From: Gammaproteobacteria bacterium | GTDB taxonomy: Bacteria; Pseudomonadota; Gammaproteobacteria; Competibacterales; Competibacteraceae | Length of the DNA: 64,000 bases | Assembly: GCA_024234995.1 (NCBI GenBank) | Contig: JACKNF010000012.1 | Coordinates: forward strand, 27,780-91,779 | Direction of reading: 5' to 3' | Shown here: piece after piece, positions 52,006-60,353 of the stretch | How the letters are laid out: every line of letters begins with the position of its first letter | Numbering within the stretch: the first letter of the stretch is position 1 | Program-made: the position numbers and the translations under genes | The notes under the pieces: generated by a model | What the model saw: the letters and a program-made list of their open reading frames with translations, nothing else | What the model was told of the DNA's origin: nothing | Database searches by the model: none

Positions 52006-54831
52006 ATGAATTCAGCAGCCTTGACGGCCTTTACCCACGGTCCACTGCTAATTTTATTTTGGAATCAGGATGCGCCACCGCCTCAGGATTTCCGCATTAT
52101 TCTGAATAAAACCCTTGAATTGCCCAAGCCGTACCTCGGAATTGCTTTTGGCATTGGAAAAAACCATGCGCTCTTCATCGTGCTGGCAGATGAAGCTGTC
52201 TTGTCTGACAAGGTGTCTGTCACGTTAGCCAGTGCCACGGACAACACAAAGCTGGCAGCTACGCGCAAAGCCCGCCTGTCTGCATTGCGGGAACAAGACT
52301 TGTCCGGTCTATCGCCTGTGGATCGGCGGCGCATTAGCAAAGGACTGATCAAAGGCTTGCGTGTGACGTTCCCAACCTTGGAAATACCGTTGATTGACAG
52401 GTTACAGGCTCTCGTGGCCTGGGAGGAGATCGCCGGCCTGATACCGCCGGCGCTGCCAATCACGGTTGAGAACAGGGCATCCTCTCTCTCAAGAAAGGCG
52501 GACGCGTGCGGGATATTGCCAGGCATGGTTGAGAGCTTGCACCGTCTTAATGCGCGATATGTGCTCGGCTGGCTGCCATTATCATCCCCGAACGTTCCTG
52601 AGCCATCGACTGTACAGGTGCGTCAACGGGAAACTGGCGCGGTTGGGGTGTTACGGCGGATGATTCGCCTCGGGCGGCCGGAACGGGATGGGGCGCTAGC
52701 CTTGTTCGAATTTGCCGATGCACTGGCTCAAGGAGTGATGTTGCAGGTTGAGCGCCAGGCGGATGATTGGCAACCTGTCCAGACGCTGGCGCTGGAAAAT
52801 GATCCGGGGCATTGGCTGGCGGCGCTGGGTGACAGTATGGAGCTGGCACTGCCGGTGTGGGAGCTCGCGCGGGACTTCAATATCCCTCTGTCCGCGCCAC
52901 TGGCGGTTTGGCTGGAAACAGGCCGCTGCCGGGCGCTGGCGCAACTGAAACGGGTGTTCCGGCGCGATGGTGAACAACCGGATCAATCATTGGCACTGGA
53001 TATCGAACATTGCGGAGGGTTGCCCGGCTTGGGCCTGTTCCTGAGTGGCTATCAGATGACCGCACCGGGCCAGATACGCCGTCTGACTCTGCATCTACCC
53101 GCCAATAGCCATGACCTGACAGACCGGCTGACTCGTACGGTGCGCCGCGATCTTGTTCGTCAATGCTGCTGGACGGGGAATCCCGTGGAGGATCAGCCAG
53201 GACTGGAATGCTTTGTCCTCAACGATCAGCCGTTAGCCACTCTGGAAATGGGCTATCTGGCCGCTGAACTGGACGATGCCACGGTCGCGCGGGTTGCTTT
53301 GCGTCCAGTGATCAATCTAGCCGCTGGCCGGGATATCTTAGATATCCAGCAGGCCCTGCGGTTACTGGAAGGTTTTGGCCCGTTGTTGAAAGGGCGCTCG
53401 CGACGCGCGCTCCGATCCCTGCTGCCGGTGATTGGCGGCTGGCTGCGGCAAACCCAATCCGGCTTGCACATCAAACAAGGCAATGCCGCCGCCAACGGCA
53501 TTCATCTCCGGCTGGATTATGTCCTGGCGCTGTCCAATCAGTGTCTCTATCTCTGTGGCTGGCTGATCGACCTTCAGCGCCATGTTGCCGAAATCCACCT
53601 GTTTACCGCGTTTGGTGATGGCATCGATTTAACGGGGCAACTACCCAATGCGGTGCGGCCTGACGTGTTTCAGGCCATGCGGCGGAAAGGGCTTCCGCTG
53701 GTCAGCGAATTGATCGGCTTTCATCTGCGGGTAGAGTTGCCTTTGCCACTGAGGACGGAGACGCCGGTTTATTTACGTATCCGGCTGCGCGATGGCGCGA
53801 CCCATCGCTTGCCTATCCGCATGCGCCGTTACGATCCTGATCATCCATTACCCTTGATTCGCGATCTGTTAGGCAGTTTCCCGGCATGGGAACCTCAGTT
53901 ATTTGACTTTTACAACCAAGCGGTGGGACCTGCTATTGCTCAGTTGTGGGCCGATCGGGTGCGGCCATCGCTGGAAGTGCGGCAGGAAACCTTCGGGGTG
54001 ATTCCATCCCAGCCTCGGGTTTCGCTGATCGTGCCGTTATATGGGCGTGTTGATCTGCTGAGTTTCCAGTTGGCGCAGTTCGCGGATGACCCGGATTTTC
54101 AGAATTGCGAGTTGATTTATGTCCTTGATGATCCAGCGTTGTACAACACATTTGTTGCTCTCTGCCGGCGAGAGTACCCGCTGTTTCGCATCCCGTTCCG
54201 GACGGTCATTTCGGGTGCCAACCTGGGTTACGCCGGCGCGACTAATCTGGGGGCTTCCCAGGCGCGAGGTGAGTACCTGCTGTTGCTTAATTCAGATGTT
54301 TTCCCGTGTCAGCCGGGCTGGCTGTCGTGCCTGACCGGAATTTTCGAGAGCCTGGATCATCCAGGCGTGCTCGGTCCCAAACTGCTGTTTCCCGATGGCT
54401 TGATCCAGCACGCTGGCATGGCTTTCTTCCAGGAACCGTCTCTGCCCGGTTTCTGGTTCAACGATCATCCCAGCAAGGGCTTGCCGAATGATATCGAGGC
54501 GGATGCCGGCACACGCGAGGTGGCAGCAGTGACGGGAGCTTGCATGTTGCTAAAAAAGAAAATTTATCAAGAAGTAAGCGGGCTTTCGGAAGATTATATC
54601 CTGGGCGATTTTGAGGATTCCGATCTGTGCATGAAGCTAAGGGCGGCTGGCTATCAAATTTGGTTTACACCGCAAGTGGAGCTTTATCACCTTGAGCGCC
54701 TATCATTTCCCCATGCAGGCGATATTAGCTGGCGCACTAATCTGTCGCGATATAATGCCTGGGTGCAGACCCGGCGCTGGGGAGAGACCATTCAGGCGAT
54801 GCAATCCGTGGCGGCAGCCGGATCCACTTGA
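52006..54831 (+). CDS. Large glycosyltransferase with C-terminal GT2 domain
   Basis: A 941-residue protein. The first 470 residues match no family I know. Residues about 490-650 contain a QCLYLCGWLIDLQRHVAEIH module resembling the CGW-type modules of the giant enzyme upstream. The GT2 domain (about 669-900) has VSLIVPLYGRVDLLS, NLGYAGATNLG, the NSD metal site near 762 (LLLLNSDVFP) and LGDFEDSDLC. It likely adds sugars to a surface glycan. The ATG at 52006 lies after AAAGAG; the next gene begins shortly after its stop. Confidence 0.88.
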   Translation: MNSAALTAFTHGPLLILFWNQDAPPPQDFRIILNKTLELPKPYLGIAFGIGKNHALFIVLADEAVLSDKVSVTLASATDNTKLAATRKARLSALREQDLSGLSPVDRRRISKGLIKGLRVTFPTLEIPLIDRLQALVAWEEIAGLIPPALPITVENRASSLSRKADACGILPGMVESLHRLNARYVLGWLPLSSPNVPEPSTVQVRQRETGAVGVLRRMIRLGRPERDGALALFEFADALAQGVMLQVERQADDWQPVQTLALENDPGHWLAALGDSMELALPVWELARDFNIPLSAPLAVWLETGRCRALAQLKRVFRRDGEQPDQSLALDIEHCGGLPGLGLFLSGYQMTAPGQIRRLTLHLPANSHDLTDRLTRTVRRDLVRQCCWTGNPVEDQPGLECFVLNDQPLATLEMGYLAAELDDATVARVALRPVINLAAGRDILDIQQALRLLEGFGPLLKGRSRRALRSLLPVIGGWLRQTQSGLHIKQGNAAANGIHLRLDYVLALSNQCLYLCGWLIDLQRHVAEIHLFTAFGDGIDLTGQLPNAVRPDVFQAMRRKGLPLVSELIGFHLRVELPLPLRTETPVYLRIRLRDGATHRLPIRMRRYDPDHPLPLIRDLLGSFPAWEPQLFDFYNQAVGPAIAQLWADRVRPSLEVRQETFGVIPSQPRVSLIVPLYGRVDLLSFQLAQFADDPDFQNCELIYVLDDPALYNTFVALCRREYPLFRIPFRTVISGANLGYAGATNLGASQARGEYLLLLNSDVFPCQPGWLSCLTGIFESLDHPGVLGPKLLFPDGLIQHAGMAFFQEPSLPGFWFNDHPSKGLPNDIEADAGTREVAAVTGACMLLKKKIYQEVSGLSEDYILGDFEDSDLCMKLRAAGYQIWFTPQVELYHLERLSFPHAGDISWRTNLSRYNAWVQTRRWGETIQAMQSVAAAGST

Positions 54832-54877
54832 CGAAGACGTTATTAAAAAACAAATTTATCATTGGGTTAAGCTGCTT

Positions 54878-56008
54878 ATGGACGGCTCTTCAACAGTGCC
54901 GGTGCGGGTCAAGGCGCACTATGAAAAATATGTTTACCCCGGCTTTCCCCGGCTATCCTCAGTCCGGGGTTGTGATACCTATGCACTGAACCTTGAAGCG
55001 CTTTGGGCGCGGTTTAATGGTGAGCGGCTTGATCCCCAGACCGGCCAAATTCTCCTGGCCGGCTCAGGCAGTTTTTCCCCCTACCCAACGGCAATGGCCA
55101 ATCCGAAAGCGCGAATCACTGCCCTCGATCTATCAACAGCGAACCTTCACCGGGCAAAGCAACATACCTGGCTACATCTCCATTTCAATGTGGATTTTCT
55201 CGCAGGTGACCTGACGCAGGCGATCCACCTGTTTGGCAAGAAAGCGTTTCACTTCATCGACTGCTATGGAGTGATTCACCATATCCATGATGACTTGGCC
55301 GCTTTGCAAACCCTTCACGCCCTGCTCAAACCTGGAGCGTTTGCCAGACTCATGGTCTACAGCCGTTGCGCAAGAAGATTCATTCAGTCCGCGCGCCGGG
55401 CCATGCGGATTCTTGGAATTCAAGACGTGCGCGAGGTCAAGGCGCTCTATCGCAAGGCAAAGCTTGGCAGTCGCCTCCGGGAATGTTTGGATGCAACGCA
55501 TGAAGCGGCTTTCGACTCGGGTCTTGCTGACCTGCTCCTGCATCCGTATGCGAAGACTTATACTTTGAATGAATTGTTGGGCAAACTGGAGCAGGCCGGT
55601 TTAGAGCCGCTGTGGTTTATTCATCCCGGTGCGTTAACAGCGGTCAACGCGGAGAGTGCCCGATTAAGAAATCTGGAAATCGAACGGACGCTGACGGTCA
55701 ACTTCGCCCTGTTTGTTGGCCGCAAAGAAGATGCCCCGTTGCGCCATGAGTGGGACAATGCGAAAGCGGACCGGGAGACCTGGCTCTCTCTCAATCCTGT
55801 CATGAATAAATTCCTGCCCCTCTTCCCGGTGATACCACTGAGACCGGCGCCCCGGTTGGGGTTCGAGAATCCCGCTATCGATCTGCCAGGGAAATTTCTA
55901 TTATCCCGGTTCAACAAGCCCGTCAAAAGATCATCGATTAAGCCGGCGCATCGGGAAACAGTGGAAAAATACTGCCAAGCCCTGTTCTTGATGGAAACGA
56001 TACGTTAA
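54878..56008 (+). CDS. Class I SAM-dependent methyltransferase
   Basis: A 376-residue protein with the SAM-binding motif ILLAGSGSFSPYPTAMAN, the acidic loop ALDLSTANLHRA and DCYGVIHHIHDDLAALQTL, HALLKPGAFARL as post-motifs. The ATG at 54878 is the first in frame after the glycosyltransferase stop; an alternative start such as ATT slightly upstream cannot be ruled out since coding-like sequence begins near 54832. The extra 120 C-terminal residues are unassigned. It probably methylates a sugar of the same glycan pathway or a bound peptide. Confidence 0.8.
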   Translation: MDGSSTVPVRVKAHYEKYVYPGFPRLSSVRGCDTYALNLEALWARFNGERLDPQTGQILLAGSGSFSPYPTAMANPKARITALDLSTANLHRAKQHTWLHLHFNVDFLAGDLTQAIHLFGKKAFHFIDCYGVIHHIHDDLAALQTLHALLKPGAFARLMVYSRCARRFIQSARRAMRILGIQDVREVKALYRKAKLGSRLRECLDATHEAAFDSGLADLLLHPYAKTYTLNELLGKLEQAGLEPLWFIHPGALTAVNAESARLRNLEIERTLTVNFALFVGRKEDAPLRHEWDNAKADRETWLSLNPVMNKFLPLFPVIPLRPAPRLGFENPAIDLPGKFLLSRFNKPVKRSSIKPAHRETVEKYCQALFLMETIR

Positions 56009-56016
56009 TTCGTCCT

Positions 56017-57147
56017 ATGGAGAGCATCGATACTGTCGTGATTGGTGCTGGGGTGGTTGGCTTAGCAATCGCCCGGGAACTCGCGGGAGCGGGCCGTGAG
56101 GTACTGATTCTTGAGGCATGCGAGCGCTTTGGTACGCAAATTTCCTCACGTAATTCCGAAGTGATCCATGCCGGTATCTATTATCCACCGGGTTCACTCA
56201 AGGCCCGCTTGTGTGTCGATGGCAAGGAGCGGCTTTATCGCTATTGCGCTGAGCGCGGCATCGCCCATCGCCGGACCGGCAAACTGTTAGTCGCTTGCGA
56301 TGTCTCGGAATTACCCCATTTAGCCAGTTATGCGGAGCGGTCGGCAGCGAACGGTGTGCCGTTAGTATCCCTGACGAGTGCCGGCATTCACCGGCTGGAA
56401 CCAGCCGTGCGCGCTATCGCGGGCCTGTATTCGCCATCAACCGGTATCATCGATAGCCACGGGTTGATGCTAGCGCTGCTTGGGGACGCTGAACAGGCGG
56501 GTGCGATATTGGTTACTCACACCCCATTAGTTGCCGGACACATCACACCGGGAGGCATCATCCTGCAAACCGGGGGCGATGCGCCGTGTGAGCTTCAGTG
56601 CAGAGTGGTGGTGAATTCAGCGGGCTTGTTCGCTCAGGATGTGGCGCGGCGCCTTGCCGGATTTCCAATGAACCAGATCCCGCCCGCGTTCTATGCAAAA
56701 GGTCATTATTTTACGATGGGTGGGCGTAGCCCGTTCCAGCATCTGGTTTACCCCATGCCTGATCGTGCCGGTCTAGGTATTCATGTCACGCTTGATCTAG
56801 GAGGGCAATGCAAATTTGGCCCCGATGTGAGCGGTTGGCCTGTTACCCCGGATGACGTGTTCGAGCCAGGCCTGGAGGACAAGTTTTACTGGGCGATCCG
56901 CCGTTACTACCCGGATTTGCCCGATGGCGCTTTGCAGCCAGGCTACACCGGCATCCGCCCTAAGATCACAGGTCCGGCGGAAGCGGCTGGCGATTTCCTG
57001 ATTCAAGGCCCGTCCGTTCATGGGGTAGCGGGACTGGTCAACTTGTTCGGTATCGAATCGCCAGGACTGACTGCATCGCTGGCCATCGCCCGGCAGGTGC
57101 TGTATGAGCTTAAGGGTTGTTTTGGATCATCAATCGTTGGGTATTAA
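56017..57147 (+). CDS. FAD-dependent oxidoreductase, L-2-hydroxyglutarate oxidase-like
   Basis: A 376-residue DAO-family flavoenzyme. The N-terminus has the dinucleotide fold VVIGAGVVGLAIARELA, and downstream SSRNSEVIHAGIYYPPGSLK, then HGVAGLVNLFGIESPGLT at the end. These match the LhgO/L2HGDH branch that oxidises L-2-hydroxyglutarate to 2-oxoglutarate. It follows the methyltransferase by 8 bases, so it may be in the glycan operon by chance or be a metabolite-repair enzyme. It overlaps the convergent small gene by 38 bases. Confidence 0.88.
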   Translation: MESIDTVVIGAGVVGLAIARELAGAGREVLILEACERFGTQISSRNSEVIHAGIYYPPGSLKARLCVDGKERLYRYCAERGIAHRRTGKLLVACDVSELPHLASYAERSAANGVPLVSLTSAGIHRLEPAVRAIAGLYSPSTGIIDSHGLMLALLGDAEQAGAILVTHTPLVAGHITPGGIILQTGGDAPCELQCRVVVNSAGLFAQDVARRLAGFPMNQIPPAFYAKGHYFTMGGRSPFQHLVYPMPDRAGLGIHVTLDLGGQCKFGPDVSGWPVTPDDVFEPGLEDKFYWAIRRYYPDLPDGALQPGYTGIRPKITGPAEAAGDFLIQGPSVHGVAGLVNLFGIESPGLTASLAIARQVLYELKGCFGSSIVGY

Positions 57148-57454
57148 GAGCGCCTAGCAAGTCGGCTTCGTTGATTTCAATGCCTGTCTGCTGATGGTCG
57201 GCTACAAATTTCACAGGAACGCCTGCGGGCGGATAGGAAATATCCGTAACCGGATTGGCCCGGGCTTCCCGGCTGCCATCAGGATAGGCCGTGATGTAAC
57301 ACCAGCCCTTCCTGCCGCATTCATCAACTTTTAATACCGGTGCTCCCAGCGGAACCGGTTGAGAAAAGGCAGGTGCAGAGGAGACGAGCAAGGTAGCCGC
57401 CAATCCCAAAATGGCGCTTGGAGCAGGTGACAAGAGGGTCATCTTGGTCTTCAT
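57110..57454 (-). CDS. Small secreted protein of unknown function
   Basis: A 114-residue protein. The frame is open back to 57673, but a signal peptide begins at the ATG at 57454 (TLLSPAPSAILGLAATLLVS, cleavage near FSQP), so I take that start. The mature part of about 80 residues has a cysteine pair in DECGRKGWC and a YITAYPDGSREAR stretch. No family is recognised. It ends inside the 3' end of the oxidoreductase gene. Confidence 0.65.
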   Translation of the reverse strand: MKTKMTLLSPAPSAILGLAATLLVSSAPAFSQPVPLGAPVLKVDECGRKGWCYITAYPDGSREARANPVTDISYPPAGVPVKFVADHQQTGIEINEADLLGALNTQRLMIQNNP

Positions 57455-57813
57455 ACGGTTCACCAGGTTGTGAGCGGTCAGATTGTGAGTGCAATTGAAG
57501 GATGCGAACCGAAAAAATACACCATTTTTCCGGTAGCGTGACTGGCAATCCTCTAAGCTGGTAATAGGCAACATTATGCGATATTGCCCAACAATTCCCG
57601 CATATGAGTTTTTAAATTGTCTGAGTAACGCTTTAAACCTGCATATTCGATCACAAACCTGGGTTTTTGTCATGGGACTCCGCTTTCACTGACACGGCAG
57701 CAGTTCAGAGTGAGCAGGTCCGGGGCCAGACTGGCCGGTTAGCGATCAGACCCAGTATGAGGCGTTGATAGATAAATATCATAAAAATGTTTAAAATAAA
57801 TTACTTATAGAAA

Positions 57814-57829
57814 TGGCACGAGGTGTGCA
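57814..57829 (+). promoter_or_regulatory. Sigma-54 promoter for hcp
   Basis: TGGCAC at 57814-57819, five bases, then GTGCA ending at 57829 matches the sigma-54 consensus (TGGCAC-N5-TTGCA) at all but one base. The GG at 57815-57816 and GC at 57827-57828 have the required 10-base spacing. Transcription would start near 57840, about 125 bases before hcp. Many type VI hcp genes are under sigma-54 control, so the context fits. Confidence 0.75.
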
Positions 57830-57906
57830 ATAGTCAAATCAAGAGTGCGATTGAACCAGATGTCCAGATAGACTGTGGAATCGATGGCCAACTCGGTTTG
57901 AAACAG

Positions 57907-57933
57907 GTGGCACGGTTTGTCAACCGGTGCCAC
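57907..57933 (+). promoter_or_regulatory. Hairpin in the hcp leader
   Basis: GTGGCACGGTT (57907-57917) and AACCGGTGCCAC (57922-57933) pair around a TGTC loop with one bulged base. It ends 32 bases before the hcp ATG and may modulate stability or translation of the mRNA. Confidence 0.5.
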
Positions 57934-57965
57934 ATGATGAAACAACCAACGCAAAGGTGAATGAC

Positions 57966-58469
57966 ATGTCTTATGACTCTTATATGCAAGTTTCGAATGG
58001 TATCGAAGGTGAAAGCACGGCCAAGGGCTATGAAAAGTGGATTAAGTTATACAGCTACCAGTTCGGTGCGGCTAATCCATCAACCGTCAGTTCTGGTTCG
58101 ACCGGTTTGTCTTCAGGGCGGACCTCGGTGAGTTCCTTCAGTGTGATGATGCGGCGCGAAAAAGCCACTCCACAACTGTTTGGTTTCATGACCGCTGGCC
58201 AGCATATCGACAAAATCATTGTGCATCTGACCAAGAATATCGGTGCCAAAGGAGCAGTGCAGAAGCCCTTTGAAATTTATACGTTCGAGAACTGCTTGGT
58301 CGAGCATGTGGATTGGTCAGGCAGTGGCGGTGAAGACGAGCCGATCAGCAATGTGAGCTTTGCCTATGCCAAGGTGACGGTGCATTACGAGCAGCAAGAT
58401 ACCAAGGGTGGCACGGTCGGCAAGCCGGTCGAAGCCTTCTTCGATCAGACTACGGTAGAAGTAGGTTAA
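57966..58469 (+). CDS. hcp: Type VI secretion tube protein Hcp (orphan)
   Basis: A 167-residue Hcp1-family protein. The start after AAAGGTGA is at the ATG at 57966. Typical segments are YMQVSNGIEGESTAKGYEKW, SFSVMMRREKATPQLFGFM and FENCLVEHVDWSGSGG. Hcp rings stack to form the tube thrown out by the type VI apparatus, and they can carry small effectors in the pore. No other type VI structural gene lies in the window, so this is an orphan copy that would rely on a main cluster elsewhere. Confidence 0.93.
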   Translation: MSYDSYMQVSNGIEGESTAKGYEKWIKLYSYQFGAANPSTVSSGSTGLSSGRTSVSSFSVMMRREKATPQLFGFMTAGQHIDKIIVHLTKNIGAKGAVQKPFEIYTFENCLVEHVDWSGSGGEDEPISNVSFAYAKVTVHYEQQDTKGGTVGKPVEAFFDQTTVEVG

Positions 58470-58478
58470 TCGGTTAAG

Positions 58479-58521
58479 CCCGCATATTAACACGGGGAAC
58501 TGACCTGGATTGATATGCGGG
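58479..58521 (+). terminator. Hairpin after hcp
   Basis: CCCGCATAT (58479-58487) and ATATGCGGG (58513-58521) are perfect 9-base complements around a 25-base loop, just after the hcp stop. There is no T-tract, so it may protect the 3' end of an abundant hcp mRNA rather than stop transcription fully. Confidence 0.55.
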
Positions 58522-58571
58522 ATGGACCAAAGATGATACCTTAGGCGACAAGGACGTTATTCCAACGGTTT

Positions 58572-59348
58572 ATGTTTTGGCGTTCCTTCAGTGTTCCGGA
58601 TTTTGACGAAGCGGGTCATCGGCTGGCATGGCGGTTACGCCATACGCTCTCTTGGTCACCACCGGTCATTCGCTGGCCGCGAACGTTGCCAGCTTTGATG
58701 CGAACATTGCCATCGGCGCAACGCGCAGCCGCTGAAATTCTCGCAACCCGCTATGATCTGCGCCATTGGGCGTCCGTTTGTGATCCAATCGGCTTCCATG
58801 AAAGCGTCTATGTCCTAGACGTTCTGGACCGTTACGCAGGATTCCCCGGTTACCCTGCACCTTACCTCGATATCGGCTGTAAAAATGGCGGTTATCTGCC
58901 CGGTCTGCAAACGTGGTCCGGCAGTCCCTGGCATGGTGTCGAGTTGGATGCCTATCGCCGCTATTGGACGCTGACGACGCGCCGTGCGCATGGCGAGTTT
59001 GTGGCTCGCTCCTTGCCCGGATGCCGGTACATTGCAGGCGATCTATTAGACGTGCGTGGAAGCTACGGTTTTATTACCTGGTTTCTGCCGTTTCTTCATG
59101 AAGCGCCGCTAAAGATTTGGGGTTTACCCCGTCAGTTCCTGAGACCCCTCGACTTGCTGGTGCATGCCTGGACGCTGTTGGCGCCAGGCGGGTGCTTATT
59201 GGTGGTCAATCAAGGCAAAGCGGAAGCTGCACGTCAGCATCTGTTGTTCCAAGAACTTGGAATTGCCGCGCAAGCCTTGGGGCGGGTGGAGAGTTCACTG
59301 TCACCATTCCAGAAACCACGTTTTGGCTGGCGAGCTGATAAACGGTAA
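58572..59348 (+). CDS. Methyltransferase-like protein (SAM-binding fold)
   Basis: A 258-residue protein with DIGCKNGGYLPGL as SAM motif, the acidic loop HGVELDAYRRYW, YIAGDLLD and a post-motif LLAPGGCLLVVNQG. These support a class I methyltransferase, though the substrate is unknown. It starts 102 bases after hcp, separated by a hairpin. It may belong to the surface-glycan island or modify a secreted protein. Confidence 0.72.
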   Translation: MFWRSFSVPDFDEAGHRLAWRLRHTLSWSPPVIRWPRTLPALMRTLPSAQRAAAEILATRYDLRHWASVCDPIGFHESVYVLDVLDRYAGFPGYPAPYLDIGCKNGGYLPGLQTWSGSPWHGVELDAYRRYWTLTTRRAHGEFVARSLPGCRYIAGDLLDVRGSYGFITWFLPFLHEAPLKIWGLPRQFLRPLDLLVHAWTLLAPGGCLLVVNQGKAEAARQHLLFQELGIAAQALGRVESSLSPFQKPRFGWRADKR

Positions 59349-59750
59349 ATCAATTGGCTGTTCAGCCAAATGTGTCACATTAATAACCGGTATCTGGGTG
59401 GCAAGCGTAATGAAATTATTCAGTCTGAACTGCTGATCCGGTCATTCTGAGCGGATAAATCATGCACCTGAATCGCAAATTCTAATGATAATTTTATTTA
59501 TTATTTTGTTTTATATATATTTTTTATAATGGCATAATATATGCTAAATCTACTAGGAGATTAATAATCGTAAGTGTTCACTTCCTCCTGCAGAAGGGAG
59601 GAGAAGCCAAACAACACATTGATCTTGCAAGATTTCCTTTCGTAGAAGGGGGCGTCGAGGTCAAAGGTTTGAATGCTTACGGATAATCTACTGCCAGAAT
59701 CCCGCATTCAGCGAGATTCTTATTTAAAGCTCAATATATTCGAGGAAAAA
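59349..59750. other. AT-rich intergenic region
   Basis: These 402 bases separate the methyltransferase and the cysteine peptidase. From about 59480 to 59570 the sequence is very AT-rich (TTATTTATTATTTTG type), probably promoter DNA for the peptidase gene. No gene is supported. Confidence 0.55.
59354..59369 (+). terminator. Short perfect hairpin after the methyltransferase gene
   Basis: TTGGCTG (59354-59360) and CAGCCAA (59363-59369) pair perfectly, but only two bases separate the arms, so the real loop must open further. No T-run follows. It marks the end of the gene. Confidence 0.4.
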
Positions 59751-60224
59751 ATGGCTAAAAACTATCGCTTGATAAAACCCGTTCAGCAATTTGATCCTAC
59801 TTCCTGCTGGGCAGCTACATTGGAATGGTGGGCGAGAGCCATTGGTACCCGGCCTGTCATTACGCAGATCAATTTGTTGAATGTTTACCTCAGATACTGG
59901 GATTCTTCCAATCCGGATACTAATCCAAATTATGGAACCGTTTCGCGGGCCAACTTGATGGCCATCATTCGCGACGGCCGCTGGCGAATGGATTGCGAAG
60001 CCATTGCTGGTACGGATTTCACTTGCCATTACGTCAATCAAAAAATGAAGCATGGGCCACTGGTCGTGGGCTATCGCAAGCCGGGAGTCGGTAATCATGT
60101 GGTGAGCGTCTATGGTGCTTCCAACACGCATATTGCCTGTATGGACCCTGATGGTGCAAAGTTCCGGGGGCCGTTGGCCAGTCACTATCAAGGCGATGAA
60201 GTGATTGTCGGCATCCCTCGATAA
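59751..60224 (+). CDS. Papain-like cysteine peptidase, no signal peptide
   Basis: A 157-residue protein with GAGGA before the ATG at 59751. C19 in QQFDPTSCWAATLEWW has a glutamine six residues ahead (Q13), as in papain. H116 in GNHVVSVYGAS and D132 or D134 in MDPDG complete a likely triad. The compact size and pattern recall C39/C70 (AvrRpt2-like) peptidases and type VI amidase effectors. It lacks an export signal and lies 1.3 kb after the orphan hcp. It might be a type VI cargo, or a bacteriocin-type or intracellular peptidase. No immunity gene is evident right beside it. Confidence 0.75.
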   Translation: MAKNYRLIKPVQQFDPTSCWAATLEWWARAIGTRPVITQINLLNVYLRYWDSSNPDTNPNYGTVSRANLMAIIRDGRWRMDCEAIAGTDFTCHYVNQKMKHGPLVVGYRKPGVGNHVVSVYGASNTHIACMDPDGAKFRGPLASHYQGDEVIVGIPR

Positions 60225-60254
60225 GAAAATGATTTTATGGGGAAATTTATTCAA

Positions 60255-60284
60255 GATAGCGAATGAAATCATTATTTCGCTATC
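60255..60284. terminator. Hairpin between convergent peptidase and adaptor genes
   Basis: GATAGCGAA (60255-60263) and TTCGCTATC (60276-60284) form a perfect 9-base stem around a 12-base loop, 31 bases after the peptidase stop. There is no long T-run. It likely ends transcription from both sides. Confidence 0.5.
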
Positions 60285-60353
60285 TCGCAGCCGGTTTGCA
60301 ATGAGCCGATGAAAAGCTAACTCAAGGATTGATATTGCATAGCGAAGAGGTGG

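Larger units (their letters stand above)
57455..57965. other. Intergenic region upstream of hcp
   Basis: This 511-base gap holds no supported gene. It contains a sigma-54 promoter (57814-57829) and a hairpin in the hcp leader (57907-57933), both listed separately. Confidence 0.7.
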
